Shown here piece after piece: positions 34,994-43,671 of a stretch of 64,000 bases of DNA (position 1 is the stretch's first letter; every line of letters starts with the position of its first letter). This DNA is from Shouchella miscanthi (GTDB lineage: Bacteria > Bacillota > Bacilli > Bacillales > Bacillaceae_D): the NCBI RefSeq assembly GCF_007725405.1, contig NZ_CP042163.1, positions 2,418,001 through 2,482,000 on the forward strand, in the 5' to 3' direction. The notes below the pieces were generated by a model. The model was given only the letters and a program-made list of their open reading frames with translations. It had not been told where the DNA came from and searched no databases. A program made the position numbers and the translations under genes.

Positions 34994-36667
34994 TTATACT
35001 TCCATAATAATTGGTAAGATCATCGGACGGCGCTTTGTTTTTTCAAACAAAAAGCGGCTTAGCCCTTCGCGAATGTTACTCTTTAAACTAGACCATTCGC
35101 TCACATTTTCCGTCACGCACTTTTGTAGAATAGACGACACGAGTTCGTTAGACTGCTCAAGCAACGCTTCCGATTCACGCACATAAACAAAACCACGAGA
35201 AATGATATTTGGACCAGACACAATCGTACTCGTCTTTTTATTTAACGTGACAACAACAACGAGAATACCATCTTTTGAAAGCAAGCGTCGATCTCTTAAA
35301 ACAATATTACCAACGTCGCCAACACCAAGACCATCAATGAGCACATGTCCCGAAGGAACTTTTCCTGCGCGGCGAGCTTGATTGTTTGAAAACTCGACAA
35401 CTTCACCTTTTTCCACAATATAAATACGCTCCGGCTTTATACCGACGTTTATTCCTAAGTCTCGGTGAGCGTGCTGCATGCGAATCTCTCCGTGAATAGG
35501 CAAGAAATATTTCGGCTTCATTAAATTGAGCATTAGCTTTAATTCTTCTTGAGAACCATGACCTGAAGCGTGTACAGCCTGCGAACCATAAACAACATCA
35601 GCACCAATGCGATGAAGTTGATCGATAACAGACGAAACGCTTTTTTCATTTCCTGGAATAGCAGATGCTGCAATAATGACCGTGTCATTATCTGTTATGG
35701 TAATGTGGCGGTGAGCGCCTCTTGCCATCCGTGTCAAAGCAGACATTGGTTCACCTTGACTACCCGTTGTTAAAATAACAACTTGCTCTGGCTTATATCG
35801 ATTGACTTCATCAATATCGATGACCAAATCCTTAGGCATTTTTAAGTAACCTAACTTAGAAGCAATGGTAATGACACGAACCATACTCTTTCCAACAATG
35901 GACAATTTGCGGTTCGCAGCAGCTGTCGCTTGTATCACTTGCTGTAAGCGGTGCACATTTGAAGCGAAAGAGGTAACAATCAAACGTCCTGATGTTCGTG
36001 CAAATACATCTTTAATACCTATACCGACTTCCGCTTCGGATTTCGTCGTTCCTGGCCGTTCTGCGTTCGTTGAATCTGAAAGTAAGCAGAGTACACCTTT
36101 TTGTCCAATTGCCGCCATTTTACCAATTTCAGCATGTTTCCCATCAACCGGCGTTTGGTCAAACTTAAAATCTCCAGTGTGAACCACTGCACCTTGAGTT
36201 GTTTCAACACATACCCCGACACAATCAGGGATACTATGGCTTGTACGGAAAAATGATACAGGCGTTTTCCCTAATTTCACTCTTGAATTAGAATCAATTA
36301 AGCGAAGGGTCGTTTCTTTCAAAATCCCTGCTTCTTTAAGCTTTTCTTCAACTAAGCCAAGAGTTAATTTTGTTCCATAAACAGGTACATTTATTTTCTT
36401 TAACACATAAGACAATCCACCAATATGGTCTTCATGGCCATGTGTTAGAATAATTCCTTTTACTCGCTCTTCGTTTTCTACTAAGTACGAAACGTCTGGA
36501 ATGACGATATCAACACCGAGCATGTCGTCGTCAGGGAACATTAATCCAGCATCGACAACAATGATGTCTTCATCGACTTCAATTCCATACATATTTTTTC
36601 CAATTTCTCCTACGCCTCCGAGGGCAAACACTCGGACTTTTCCGTTTTCTATTTCTTGCTTAGACAA
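34994..36667 (-). CDS. rnjB: Ribonuclease J2
   Basis: A 557-residue metallo-beta-lactamase/beta-CASP RNase with 5'-3' exo and endo activity, partner of RNase J1. Placed as J2 by synteny (dapA-rnjB-tepA) and sequence. The zinc motif reads HGHEDH (residues 76-81); in B. subtilis J2 the same site is degenerate (HGHDEN), so this J2 may be catalytically competent. SHSIPD, TGDFKFD and SGHGSQEE follow, and the C-terminus is the usual PMILPIIMEV. Start is TTG, fixed by AGGAGG 9 bases upstream. Confidence 0.93.
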   Translation of the reverse strand: MSKQEIENGKVRVFALGGVGEIGKNMYGIEVDEDIIVVDAGLMFPDDDMLGVDIVIPDVSYLVENEERVKGIILTHGHEDHIGGLSYVLKKINVPVYGTKLTLGLVEEKLKEAGILKETTLRLIDSNSRVKLGKTPVSFFRTSHSIPDCVGVCVETTQGAVVHTGDFKFDQTPVDGKHAEIGKMAAIGQKGVLCLLSDSTNAERPGTTKSEAEVGIGIKDVFARTSGRLIVTSFASNVHRLQQVIQATAAANRKLSIVGKSMVRVITIASKLGYLKMPKDLVIDIDEVNRYKPEQVVILTTGSQGEPMSALTRMARGAHRHITITDNDTVIIAASAIPGNEKSVSSVIDQLHRIGADVVYGSQAVHASGHGSQEELKLMLNLMKPKYFLPIHGEIRMQHAHRDLGINVGIKPERIYIVEKGEVVEFSNNQARRAGKVPSGHVLIDGLGVGDVGNIVLRDRRLLSKDGILVVVVTLNKKTSTIVSGPNIISRGFVYVRESEALLEQSNELVSSILQKCVTENVSEWSSLKSNIREGLSRFLFEKTKRRPMILPIIMEV

Positions 36668-37107
36668 TGATTTATCCTCCTAAATAATTGGTTATATTCT
36701 CTATTTCATTTGTTAATCAGAACGTAATCACGCGTATACTAGGTTCATTATTAGGTCACTGTTAAAGAAACATCTAGAAAGCACAGCGCTATAAATCTTT
36801 TGAACCGCTCCTTAGCATTTGCCTAATGTCCCTGAAATGAATGGCAATATTCATACTACAGAAGCTTCAAAAGATAGACACACAGTCTTTCGTACAGTCG
36901 CAGTTAACAATGAAAAAAAGAATAGATGGTGATCTTCTCACCTTACCCGAACGCATCACTTGAAAACTAGTATACCTTAATTTTCTAGTTAAAAACAAGA
37001 GCCATTCCTCGAACACCGATTCTCCGACAAAAAATATCGATCCCTTTCAAATTGTTTCTTTTTCCGACAAAGAAACATTCTTGCAACTAAACCCCGTGTA
37101 ACTATAC
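36668..37107. other. Gene-free stretch between dapA terminator and rnjB
   Basis: About 440 bases with no credible coding sequence. It must hold the rnjB promoter, but no strong sigma-A match is evident. On the minus strand TATACT near 36970 is followed about 35 bases later by GGTGA-GAAGA-TCACC and then a T run, which could make a very short RNA. A perfect 8-bp inverted repeat and a repeated CCGACAAA (37024 and 37064) also lie here. Confidence 0.5.
37054..37076. repeat. Inverted repeat near the dapA end
   Basis: GTTTCTTT (37054-37061) and AAAGAAAC (37069-37076) are perfectly complementary across 7 bases. No T run follows, so a protein-binding or RNA-stability role is as likely as termination. 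Confidence 0.4.
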
Positions 37108-37156
37108 AAAAAAAAGACATGCAGAACAACAAGAAATTGTTTGCTCTACATGCCTC
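37108..37156 (-). terminator. Terminator of the asd-dapG-dapA unit
   Basis: A long imperfect stem, GGCATGTAGAGCAAACAA against TTGTTGTTCTGCATGTC, followed by an eight-base T run on the minus strand. Confidence 0.75.
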
Positions 37157-37171
37157 ACATTAAAGTTCGTT

Positions 37172-38068
37172 TTATTTTTTTACAGTTGATAAGGAAGCCA
37201 ATACGTGATCCACTTGCTTCTTCTCGAGAGCATTTAGTGGAATTAACGGCAGCTGTACATCACCAACGTGTACACCTATCTGATTTAAAGCGTACTTTAC
37301 ACAGGTAGGATTTGGTGCTAAAAACATGGTTTTCATCGCTGGCAGTAATTGTCTATGAGCCTTTGCGGCATCTTTTTTATTTCCTGCAAGAAATGCGTTA
37401 ACCATTTGTTTCATTTCCTGTCCGAGCACGTGGGAAGCAACAGACACAATCCCGTCTCCACCAATCGCTAAGACGGGTAATGTTAACCCATCATCACCGC
37501 TATATACTGCAAATGAGTCTGGCGTTCCTTCAATGATAGCCGCTATTTGATCCAAATTCCCACTCGCTTCTTTAATAGCAACGATTGATTCAATGGCAGA
37601 TAACCGAATCGCTGTTTCAGCTTCTAAATTACACCCTGTGCGGCCTGGAACATTGTAAAGCATAATCGGTAGCGAGGTTTTCGAAGCGACATGTTGAAAA
37701 TGAGCATATAACCCATCTTGTGACGGCTTATTATAGTAAGGTGTTACAAGCATAATCGCATCTACACCTGCTTCCTCAGCCATAAGCGATCGTTCAACTG
37801 TTGATTTTGTGGAATTAGTTCCTGTACCAGCAACGATTGGCACTCTACCATTTACATACTTAACACAAAAACGAAATAGCTGCTCACATGCTTCTTGCGT
37901 TAAAAACGGCGACTCACCAGTCGTACCTGCAACCACAAGCACATCTGTACCGGTGGCTATTAAATGATCCATTAATGATTCACAAGCTTTAAAATCGATT
38001 GATCCATTCTCATGAAACGGTGTTACCATGGCCGTCCAGAGCGGTCCGTACTTCCCTGTAGGTTTCAC
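37172..38068 (-). CDS. dapA: 4-hydroxy-tetrahydrodipicolinate synthase
   Basis: Condenses aspartate semialdehyde and pyruvate in the lysine/diaminopimelate pathway; its product also feeds dipicolinate synthesis by DpaAB. The Schiff-base Lys166 (IVAIKEASG), Tyr138 (LYNVPGRT) and the AGTTGESPFLT loop are intact. 298 residues. The start is GTG because GGAGGG lies 7 bases upstream; the in-frame ATG five codons earlier overlaps that site. It follows dapG after 31 bases. Confidence 0.97.
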   Translation of the reverse strand: MKPTGKYGPLWTAMVTPFHENGSIDFKACESLMDHLIATGTDVLVVAGTTGESPFLTQEACEQLFRFCVKYVNGRVPIVAGTGTNSTKSTVERSLMAEEAGVDAIMLVTPYYNKPSQDGLYAHFQHVASKTSLPIMLYNVPGRTGCNLEAETAIRLSAIESIVAIKEASGNLDQIAAIIEGTPDSFAVYSGDDGLTLPVLAIGGDGIVSVASHVLGQEMKQMVNAFLAGNKKDAAKAHRQLLPAMKTMFLAPNPTCVKYALNQIGVHVGDVQLPLIPLNALEKKQVDHVLASLSTVKK

Positions 38069-38099
38069 TTGCAATCCCTCCATTTACGCGCTAACGGAA

Positions 38100-39314
38100 T
38101 TACGTGATGACTTCATTAAGCTGAAACATTTTGTGAAGAGCATTTACTGCTTTGCTCATGTCTTCATTTTTTACGAGAACCCAGATGGTCGTGTGCGAGT
38201 CAGCGGATTGTAAGATTTGAATATTTTCTCCGCTTAAAGCTGAGACAATACGCGCAGCAACGCCAGGCACACCCGTCATTCCTGCTCCAACAGCTGATAC
38301 TTTTGCGCATCCTCGCTGAAGCTGTGGCTTGTAGCCTAACTCTGTTAAAATTCGTAAAGCATCATCAGCCGCTTCGTCTAAAACCGTATACATAACTCCA
38401 CTAGGACTTATATTTATAAAATCAACACTAATTCCAGCTTTCGCCATTGATTTAAACACGTTCTCTTGTAAATCAAATTGTCCCTCTTTAGCGGAGACTT
38501 TAATTTGCGTTACATTAGACACATGAGCAATACCTGTAATCATTCGCTCATGAATGTCCATTCCATGATTTAAAACCCCTGAATTAACTAACGTTCCTTC
38601 TGAATCAGAATACGTAGACCGAACTCGAATCGGAATTTTCGCCTGCATCGCAATTTCCACCGCCCGTGGATGTATTACTTTTGCGCCTTGATACGCCATA
38701 TTACAAATTTCATTGTATGACATTGACTCAAGCGCCCGGGCGTCTTTAACGATACGAGGGTCAGCTGTCATAACCCCTTCTACATCGGTAAAAATATCAA
38801 CGTAATCGGCTTGGACTGCAGCACCTATTGCCGTCGCTGATGTATCACTACCTCCACGGCCAAGTGTCGTCGTTTCACCACTCTTAGACTGGCCTTGAAA
38901 ACCTGTTACCACCACAACGTCAGACGACTCTAATGTTTTTAATAAGTGGTCACATTTCATTTCTCTTATTTTTGCATTTTGGAACTCTTCATTTGTTACA
39001 AAACCAGCCTTTGCGCCCGTCATTGCTTCTGCCTGAACTCCGTGAGCGTTTAGTTGCTCTGAAAACACAACCGCAGAAATCGTTTCGCCACACGAAACGA
39101 GCATATCTTGCTCACGCTTGGAAATGTGCGCTTTATGAACTAATGAAAGCAATGTATCCGTCGCATAAGGGTCACCGCTTCGTCCCATTGCTGATACTAC
39201 GACAACGACTTTGTAGCCCTCATTTACTGCATTTTGAACGTGTTTAATTGCAAGATCTCTTGATTCTTTTGATTTCACTGATGTGCCACCGAATTTTTGT
39301 ACAATTATCTTCAT
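38100..39314 (-). CDS. dapG: Aspartokinase I
   Basis: Phosphorylates aspartate, the first step to lysine, methionine and threonine. In B. subtilis DapG is the diaminopimelate-inhibited isozyme. The kinase motif VQKFGGTSVKS opens the protein, GRGGSDTSATAIGAA is the aspartate site, and two ACT domains fill the C-terminal 150 residues. 404 residues, exactly the usual length. It follows asd by 3 bases and precedes dapA, so the early pathway is one unit. Confidence 0.96.
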   Translation of the reverse strand: MKIIVQKFGGTSVKSKESRDLAIKHVQNAVNEGYKVVVVVSAMGRSGDPYATDTLLSLVHKAHISKREQDMLVSCGETISAVVFSEQLNAHGVQAEAMTGAKAGFVTNEEFQNAKIREMKCDHLLKTLESSDVVVVTGFQGQSKSGETTTLGRGGSDTSATAIGAAVQADYVDIFTDVEGVMTADPRIVKDARALESMSYNEICNMAYQGAKVIHPRAVEIAMQAKIPIRVRSTYSDSEGTLVNSGVLNHGMDIHERMITGIAHVSNVTQIKVSAKEGQFDLQENVFKSMAKAGISVDFINISPSGVMYTVLDEAADDALRILTELGYKPQLQRGCAKVSAVGAGMTGVPGVAARIVSALSGENIQILQSADSHTTIWVLVKNEDMSKAVNALHKMFQLNEVIT

Positions 39315-39317
39315 TGC

Positions 39318-40373
39318 TTATGCCTGCTTTTTAATCAGATTCAGTTTAATAAGACTTTCCGCAATTTGAACAGAATTCCATGCAGCACCTTTTAATAGAT
39401 TGTCAGATACGATCCATGCATGAAAACCGTTATCGCGATCTAAGTCTTTGCGAATACGGCCAACAAATACATCCGGCTTTCCTACCGCTGTTGTGACCAT
39501 TGGATAGACTTGATTAGTCGGATCATCTTGCAACGTTACACCAGGAGCGTCGCTTAATAGTGCTTTTACTTCTGTTGCGGAGGCACCACTTTTCTCTGTT
39601 TCGAAATAAACAGACTCTGAGTGACCTGTTTCAATTGGCAATCGCACACACGTCGCTGCTACCTCAAGAGAAGGTAAATGCATAATTTTCTTTGTTTCAT
39701 TTATCATTTTCATTTCTTCAAAGGTAAATCCATTCTCTTGAAACAAATCAATTTGTGGAATAGCATTAAAGGCAATTTGATAATGATTCTTATCACCTGA
39801 AACTGGCAATACCGATGCAGAGGCTTCTTCTCCTGCAAGTACCGCTTTTGTTTGGGCTTCCATCTCTTCTACCGCTTCAAGACCAGCACCTGAAACAGCT
39901 TGGTATGTTGAAACGACTACCTTATTTAAACCATACGCTTGGCGAATAGGTTCAAGGGCAACAACCATTTGAATGGTTGAACAGTTTGGATTTGCAATAA
40001 CTCCTTGGTGCGCTTGTAAATCTTGTTCGTTAACTTCTGGAACGACAAGTGGTACATCTTTATCCATACGAAACGCACTTGTATTATCCACACAAACAAC
40101 ACCGCGTTTTACCGCTTCTGGAATTAACGCTTTTGAAACAGAACCGCCAGCAGAAAAAAGTGCAATATCGATCCCTTCAAATGATTCTGGTGTTGCTTCC
40201 TCAACTGTATATGGCTGACCGCGAAACGTAATCGTCTTACCAGCTGATCGTTTTGAAGATAATAGTTTAAGAGTGGAAATTGGAAAATCGCGCTCTTCCA
40301 GTGTTTTTAACATTTGTTGCCCAACCGCACCTGTAGCACCGACAACGGCTAATTGATAGGATTTGTTCGTCAT
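39318..40373 (-). CDS. asd: Aspartate-semialdehyde dehydrogenase
   Basis: Reduces aspartyl phosphate to aspartate semialdehyde with NADPH. The Rossmann motif GATGAVG (12-18), the catalytic Cys131 (NPNCSTIQM) and the C-terminal [11 protein letters not shown] region with the active-site His are present. 351 residues. In B. subtilis it belongs to the spoVFA-spoVFB-asd-dapG-dapA cluster, the same order as here. Confidence 0.97.
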   Translation of the reverse strand: MTNKSYQLAVVGATGAVGQQMLKTLEERDFPISTLKLLSSKRSAGKTITFRGQPYTVEEATPESFEGIDIALFSAGGSVSKALIPEAVKRGVVCVDNTSAFRMDKDVPLVVPEVNEQDLQAHQGVIANPNCSTIQMVVALEPIRQAYGLNKVVVSTYQAVSGAGLEAVEEMEAQTKAVLAGEEASASVLPVSGDKNHYQIAFNAIPQIDLFQENGFTFEEMKMINETKKIMHLPSLEVAATCVRLPIETGHSESVYFETEKSGASATEVKALLSDAPGVTLQDDPTNQVYPMVTTAVGKPDVFVGRIRKDLDRDNGFHAWIVSDNLLKGAAWNSVQIAESLIKLNLIKKQA

Positions 40374-40431
40374 GGTATTCTTCCTCCCTAAAGTTCAGCA
40401 GTGGATCTTCTTTATCTTTGTCCTCTATTAA

Positions 40432-40460
40432 ACTTTACGGGATTTAGGAGCAAGACGCAA
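40432..40460 (-). promoter_or_regulatory. Candidate sigma-A promoter of asd-dapG-dapA
   Basis: TTGCGT (40455-40460) and TAAAGT (40432-40437) with 17 bases between, in the 110-base gap after dpaB. This would allow vegetative expression independent of the sporulation promoter. Confidence 0.35.
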
Positions 40461-40483
40461 CTGTCCTGCGCCTATTTTTGTGG

Positions 40484-41062
40484 TTACGTCGTCAGAACGG
40501 GCTGAAGTTGAGTATAAGAAAGCGCCGCTTCTGCCGCTGGGACAAGCTGATTCATGTCTGCTACGAGCGAATTGGGCTTCTTTTTATAGTCGTCCTGACC
40601 ATAAGGGATAAAGAAAATATTTTTCGTTGCCATCAGCCTCATGATGTTCACTCCATTTAAACCAAGACCATCATTAGTCGAAATTCCTAATAATACCGGC
40701 TTACCATTACGTAGTGTAGATTTGGCACCCATTAAAACAGGACTATCGGTCATAGCATTTGCAAATTTTGAGATTGAATTACCTGTAATAGGTGCAATAA
40801 TCATCAAGTCTAACGGTGTTTTCGGTCCAAACGGCTCCGCCTTTACCATGGAGTTGACAAATGGTTCTTGTGTAATGCTTTTTAACCGTTTCATCCAATC
40901 TTCACTATCACCAAATTTCGTATCTGTATGCTCAACTGTATATGTTAAAAAAGGGGATACTTTTGCTCCTAACTGGACGAGTTTTTCAATTTGAGGATAC
41001 ACAGCTTCATATGTGCAGTGGGAGCCTGTTAAACCAAATCCGATATGTTTACCTTTTAACAT
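40484..41062 (-). CDS. dpaB: Dipicolinate synthase subunit B
   Basis: A flavoprotein-like subunit (192 residues) that works with DpaA to make dipicolinic acid in the mother cell; DPA then moves into the spore core. The family landmarks GKHIGFGLTGSHCTYE, IIAPITGNSISKFANA and LGISTNDGLGLNG are clear. It follows dpaA by 21 bases and probably shares its sigma-K promoter. Confidence 0.95.
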   Translation of the reverse strand: MLKGKHIGFGLTGSHCTYEAVYPQIEKLVQLGAKVSPFLTYTVEHTDTKFGDSEDWMKRLKSITQEPFVNSMVKAEPFGPKTPLDLMIIAPITGNSISKFANAMTDSPVLMGAKSTLRNGKPVLLGISTNDGLGLNGVNIMRLMATKNIFFIPYGQDDYKKKPNSLVADMNQLVPAAEAALSYTQLQPVLTT

Positions 41063-41083
41063 GTTCTAAACTCCTTCTCCTTC

Positions 41084-41971
41084 TTATTGGGCGCGTGTTT
41101 GTTCAAGCAATAAATCACTTAAAACATTGGCAAGGATTTTTCCAGCTGTTTTTGGTGCAACCATACCTGGTAAGCCTGGAACAATCATAGATTTCAACCC
41201 ACGCTTTTGAGCATAATCATGATCAATGCCACCTGGTTTTGACGCTAAATCTAATAGAAACGCATGCTGCATCATTTCAGTTAATACGCTCGAGGTCACA
41301 ATTTTTGCTGGTACCGTATTGATAACCACGTCCGCTTGTTTTAACGCCTGTTTAATGTCATCTAAATGGAACGGCTTCATCCCCAGTTGAAAAGCTCTAG
41401 CAAGTGACGCTGACTCTTTATCACCTACAGAAACGGTTGCACCTAGTTTTTTGAACGTAGAAGCAATGGTCATCCCAATTCGCCCGAGACCTAAGACAGC
41501 GACATTGGCACCATGAATGGTTGAATCGGTATGCTGAATAACAAACATAACGGCACCTTCCGCTGTGGGAATGGAATTGTAAATCGCCACATCATCTCTG
41601 TTCATGAGTACCACAACATCTCGTTTTGCTTGGCTCGCCATTTTCTCTAACCGATTAGACGTAATTCCTGTATAAATCGTGCATGACTCCGATGTTTGCT
41701 TTACATGCTTAGCCTCTAGCTTAATTTTATTGGAGGAGAACACGCTATTAATAAAGCCGTCATTGCCAATGCCTCCTACTGGTAACAAGATCGCTTCAAC
41801 TGTCTTCCAATCAATATCATCCAATTCTTCCTTACTAACGCCGATAAAGCCTGCCTCTATTTGTTCGAAACCAACAAGGGAAACACGCGCATCTAATGTT
41901 GATAGTTTCCGAACAATTTCAATCTGCCTTGCATCGCCACCGATCATTACAACATGAATTCCTGTAAGCAT
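41084..41971 (-). CDS. dpaA: Dipicolinate synthase subunit A
   Basis: An NAD(P)-dependent subunit (295 residues) of dipicolinate synthase. It has an N-terminal domain starting HVVMIGGDARQIEIVRKL and a Rossmann motif VAVLGLGRIG (about 155-164). LLDLASKPGGID and the PGLPGMVAPKTAG segment are diagnostic. GGAGGG lies 6 bases before the ATG. It heads the spoVF pair under a well-matched sigma-K promoter. Confidence 0.96.
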   Translation of the reverse strand: MLTGIHVVMIGGDARQIEIVRKLSTLDARVSLVGFEQIEAGFIGVSKEELDDIDWKTVEAILLPVGGIGNDGFINSVFSSNKIKLEAKHVKQTSESCTIYTGITSNRLEKMASQAKRDVVVLMNRDDVAIYNSIPTAEGAVMFVIQHTDSTIHGANVAVLGLGRIGMTIASTFKKLGATVSVGDKESASLARAFQLGMKPFHLDDIKQALKQADVVINTVPAKIVTSSVLTEMMQHAFLLDLASKPGGIDHDYAQKRGLKSMIVPGLPGMVAPKTAGKILANVLSDLLLEQTRAQ

Positions 41972-42023
41972 GATTGGCCCTCCTACTCGTTCAATTACCC
42001 GTCACGATTTACCCGTACTTCTT

Positions 42024-42051
42024 TACCATATGTCTAGAAAAACAATTCCGT
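42024..42051 (-). promoter_or_regulatory. Sigma-K promoter of dpaA-dpaB
   Basis: CATATGGTA (42024-42032) matches the sigma-K -10 CATAnnnTA exactly, and the -35 AC (42050-42051) lies 17 bases upstream. This agrees with the known mother-cell control of spoVF. Confidence 0.65.
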
Positions 42052-42060
42052 GCAAACAGA

Positions 42061-42087
42061 AAAAAGCCTGTCACAAATGACAGACTT
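42061..42087 (-). terminator. Terminator of ymxH
   Basis: AAGTCTGTCA pairs with TGACAGGCTT (one G-T pair) around TTTG, then a T run on the minus strand. It lies just upstream of the dpaA promoter. Confidence 0.75.
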
Positions 42088-42133
42088 CTAGCTTGCCAAC
42101 AACGCTTTAAGCGAAACGTTGTGGATAAGGTAT

Positions 42134-42379
42134 TTAATTTCTTAACGATTGTGTGTCAATAATAATCATGTCTTGGCCTATCTTTTTAATTTGCTGCCAG
42201 TAAACCGTCACTTCTTTATCTTTACGATTGAATTGATACCATTTGGAGACCGGAACAACAAAAGCATGAATATCACCTGATTGCTCATCTAACAATACAT
42301 CTGTTTGACCTAAAATGCCAAGCCGTTCCCCTTTTTCGAAATCGATAATTTCTTTATTCGCAATTTCGCTTAATCGCAT
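42134..42379 (-). CDS. ymxH: YlmC/YmxH family PRC-barrel sporulation protein
   Basis: An 81-residue PRC-barrel protein (MRLSEIANKEIIDFEKGERLG, ending IIIDTQ). Its family is linked to sporulation, with no defined reaction. GAGGTGA, 5 bases upstream, supports this ATG over the ATG seven codons earlier. It sits between mlpA and dpaA as in B. subtilis. Confidence 0.9.
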   Translation of the reverse strand: MRLSEIANKEIIDFEKGERLGILGQTDVLLDEQSGDIHAFVVPVSKWYQFNRKDKEVTVYWQQIKKIGQDMIIIDTQSLRN

Positions 42380-42426
42380 CACGATCACCTCTTTCTTCAT
42401 CGTATGAGGCTTGTCGCTATTCTAGA

Positions 42427-43671
42427 CTATCTCGTAAAGATTGTATCTGGCATTGTTTCGCTTGGTGACACAATGGATAAAGCAGGTGCATCTTTAAAAA
42501 GTATATGAGCTAATTCGTTCACATCTTCTAAAGAAATATCGTTAATTCGATTTAATAGTTCATCTAAACTTTGGTGCTTCTTTAAGAGTAGCTCGTTTTT
42601 CCCATTACGACTCATACGGCTACTTGTACTTTCTAGCCCTAGCATAATACTGCCTTTTAGCTGTTCTTTTCCATTCTCTAATTCTTTTTTTGTTAGACCC
42701 TCTGCTTGCATCTGCGCTAATACGTTGTTCATTGATTCAGATAAAGCTTGTAGCTGATTCATTTGCGTACCTGCATATACGGTTACCGAGCCGATGTTTT
42801 CATAGGCAGAGTGATAGGAGAACACAGAGTAACATAACCCGCGCTCTTCCCTTATTTCTTGAAACAAACGACTCGACATACTTCCACCTAAAGCGTTATT
42901 TAATAAAATTAAATTAAACATTTGAGCGGAGCCAACTTCAAGACCAGGATAGGCTAAGCAAAGGTGAGCTTGTTCTGTTTCTTTTTGCAAATGCTTTTGT
43001 ACAGGAATAAACATGGCTTCCCGGGGCTGATGTTGCTTTTTAGCAGAAGGGACAGCTGAAAACGTATCTTCTAATTGCGCTAGCAAGTCTTCATGGTAAT
43101 GACCGGCTACCGAGATCACAACACGCTCACCTACATAATAATTGTCCATATACGATAAAATTTGCTCTCTTGTAAAGCTTGCAAGCGTTTCTTCTGTTCC
43201 AAGAATCGGATTGGCTAAAGTTGACTGACCAAATGATGCTTCACTCAACAATTCATGCACAAGATCATCTGGCGTATCTTCTACCATCCGTATTTCTTCT
43301 AACACGACATTTTTTTCACGTTCTATTTCTTGCTCATCGAACACAGAGTGAAAAAACATATCTTGTAATACATCTACAGCAATGTGGGCATGCTCATCTA
43401 GCACTTTGGCGTAATAACACGTATATTCTTTTGCTGTAAAGGCGTTTACTTGTCCGCCTATTCGGTCAAAAGCTTCCGCTATTTCTTGTGGCGATCTCGT
43501 TTTTGTTCCTTTAAACAACATGTGCTCAATAAAGTGAGAAATCCCATTCTGTTCATTTTCTTCATTACGAGAACCTGTTTTAACCCATATGCCAATCGCT
43601 ACTGAACGGACTGTATTGTTTTTTTCAGCCATAATTCGTACACCGTTACTTAGCTCTCTTTTATTAATCAC
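42427..43671 (-). CDS. mlpA: MlpA/YmxG, M16 zinc peptidase
   Basis: A 414-residue M16 peptidase, like the mitochondrial processing peptidase beta chain. The HxxEH zinc site is HFIEHMLFKGT (about residues 50-54), and EREKNVVLEEIRM supplies the third ligand. LGGSMSSRLFQEIREERGLCY is the C-terminal substrate loop. The start chosen is GTG with GGGGG 8 bases before it, giving MINKRELSNGVRI like B. subtilis MlpA; an ATG five codons earlier is possible. It overlaps the ylxY end. Confidence 0.93.
   Translation of the reverse strand: MINKRELSNGVRIMAEKNNTVRSVAIGIWVKTGSRNEENEQNGISHFIEHMLFKGTKTRSPQEIAEAFDRIGGQVNAFTAKEYTCYYAKVLDEHAHIAVDVLQDMFFHSVFDEQEIEREKNVVLEEIRMVEDTPDDLVHELLSEASFGQSTLANPILGTEETLASFTREQILSYMDNYYVGERVVISVAGHYHEDLLAQLEDTFSAVPSAKKQHQPREAMFIPVQKHLQKETEQAHLCLAYPGLEVGSAQMFNLILLNNALGGSMSSRLFQEIREERGLCYSVFSYHSAYENIGSVTVYAGTQMNQLQALSESMNNVLAQMQAEGLTKKELENGKEQLKGSIMLGLESTSSRMSRNGKNELLLKKHQSLDELLNRINDISLEDVNELAHILFKDAPALSIVSPSETMPDTIFTR

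Noticed and set aside
37024-37071. Repeated CCGACAAA as a CRISPR or array
   Set aside because: Only two copies of 8 bases with no regular spacer pattern.
38069-40480. Lysine riboswitch or T-box before asd/dapG/dapA
   Set aside because: Gaps are 31, 3 and 110 bases, too short for an L-box or full T-box, and no such motifs are visible.
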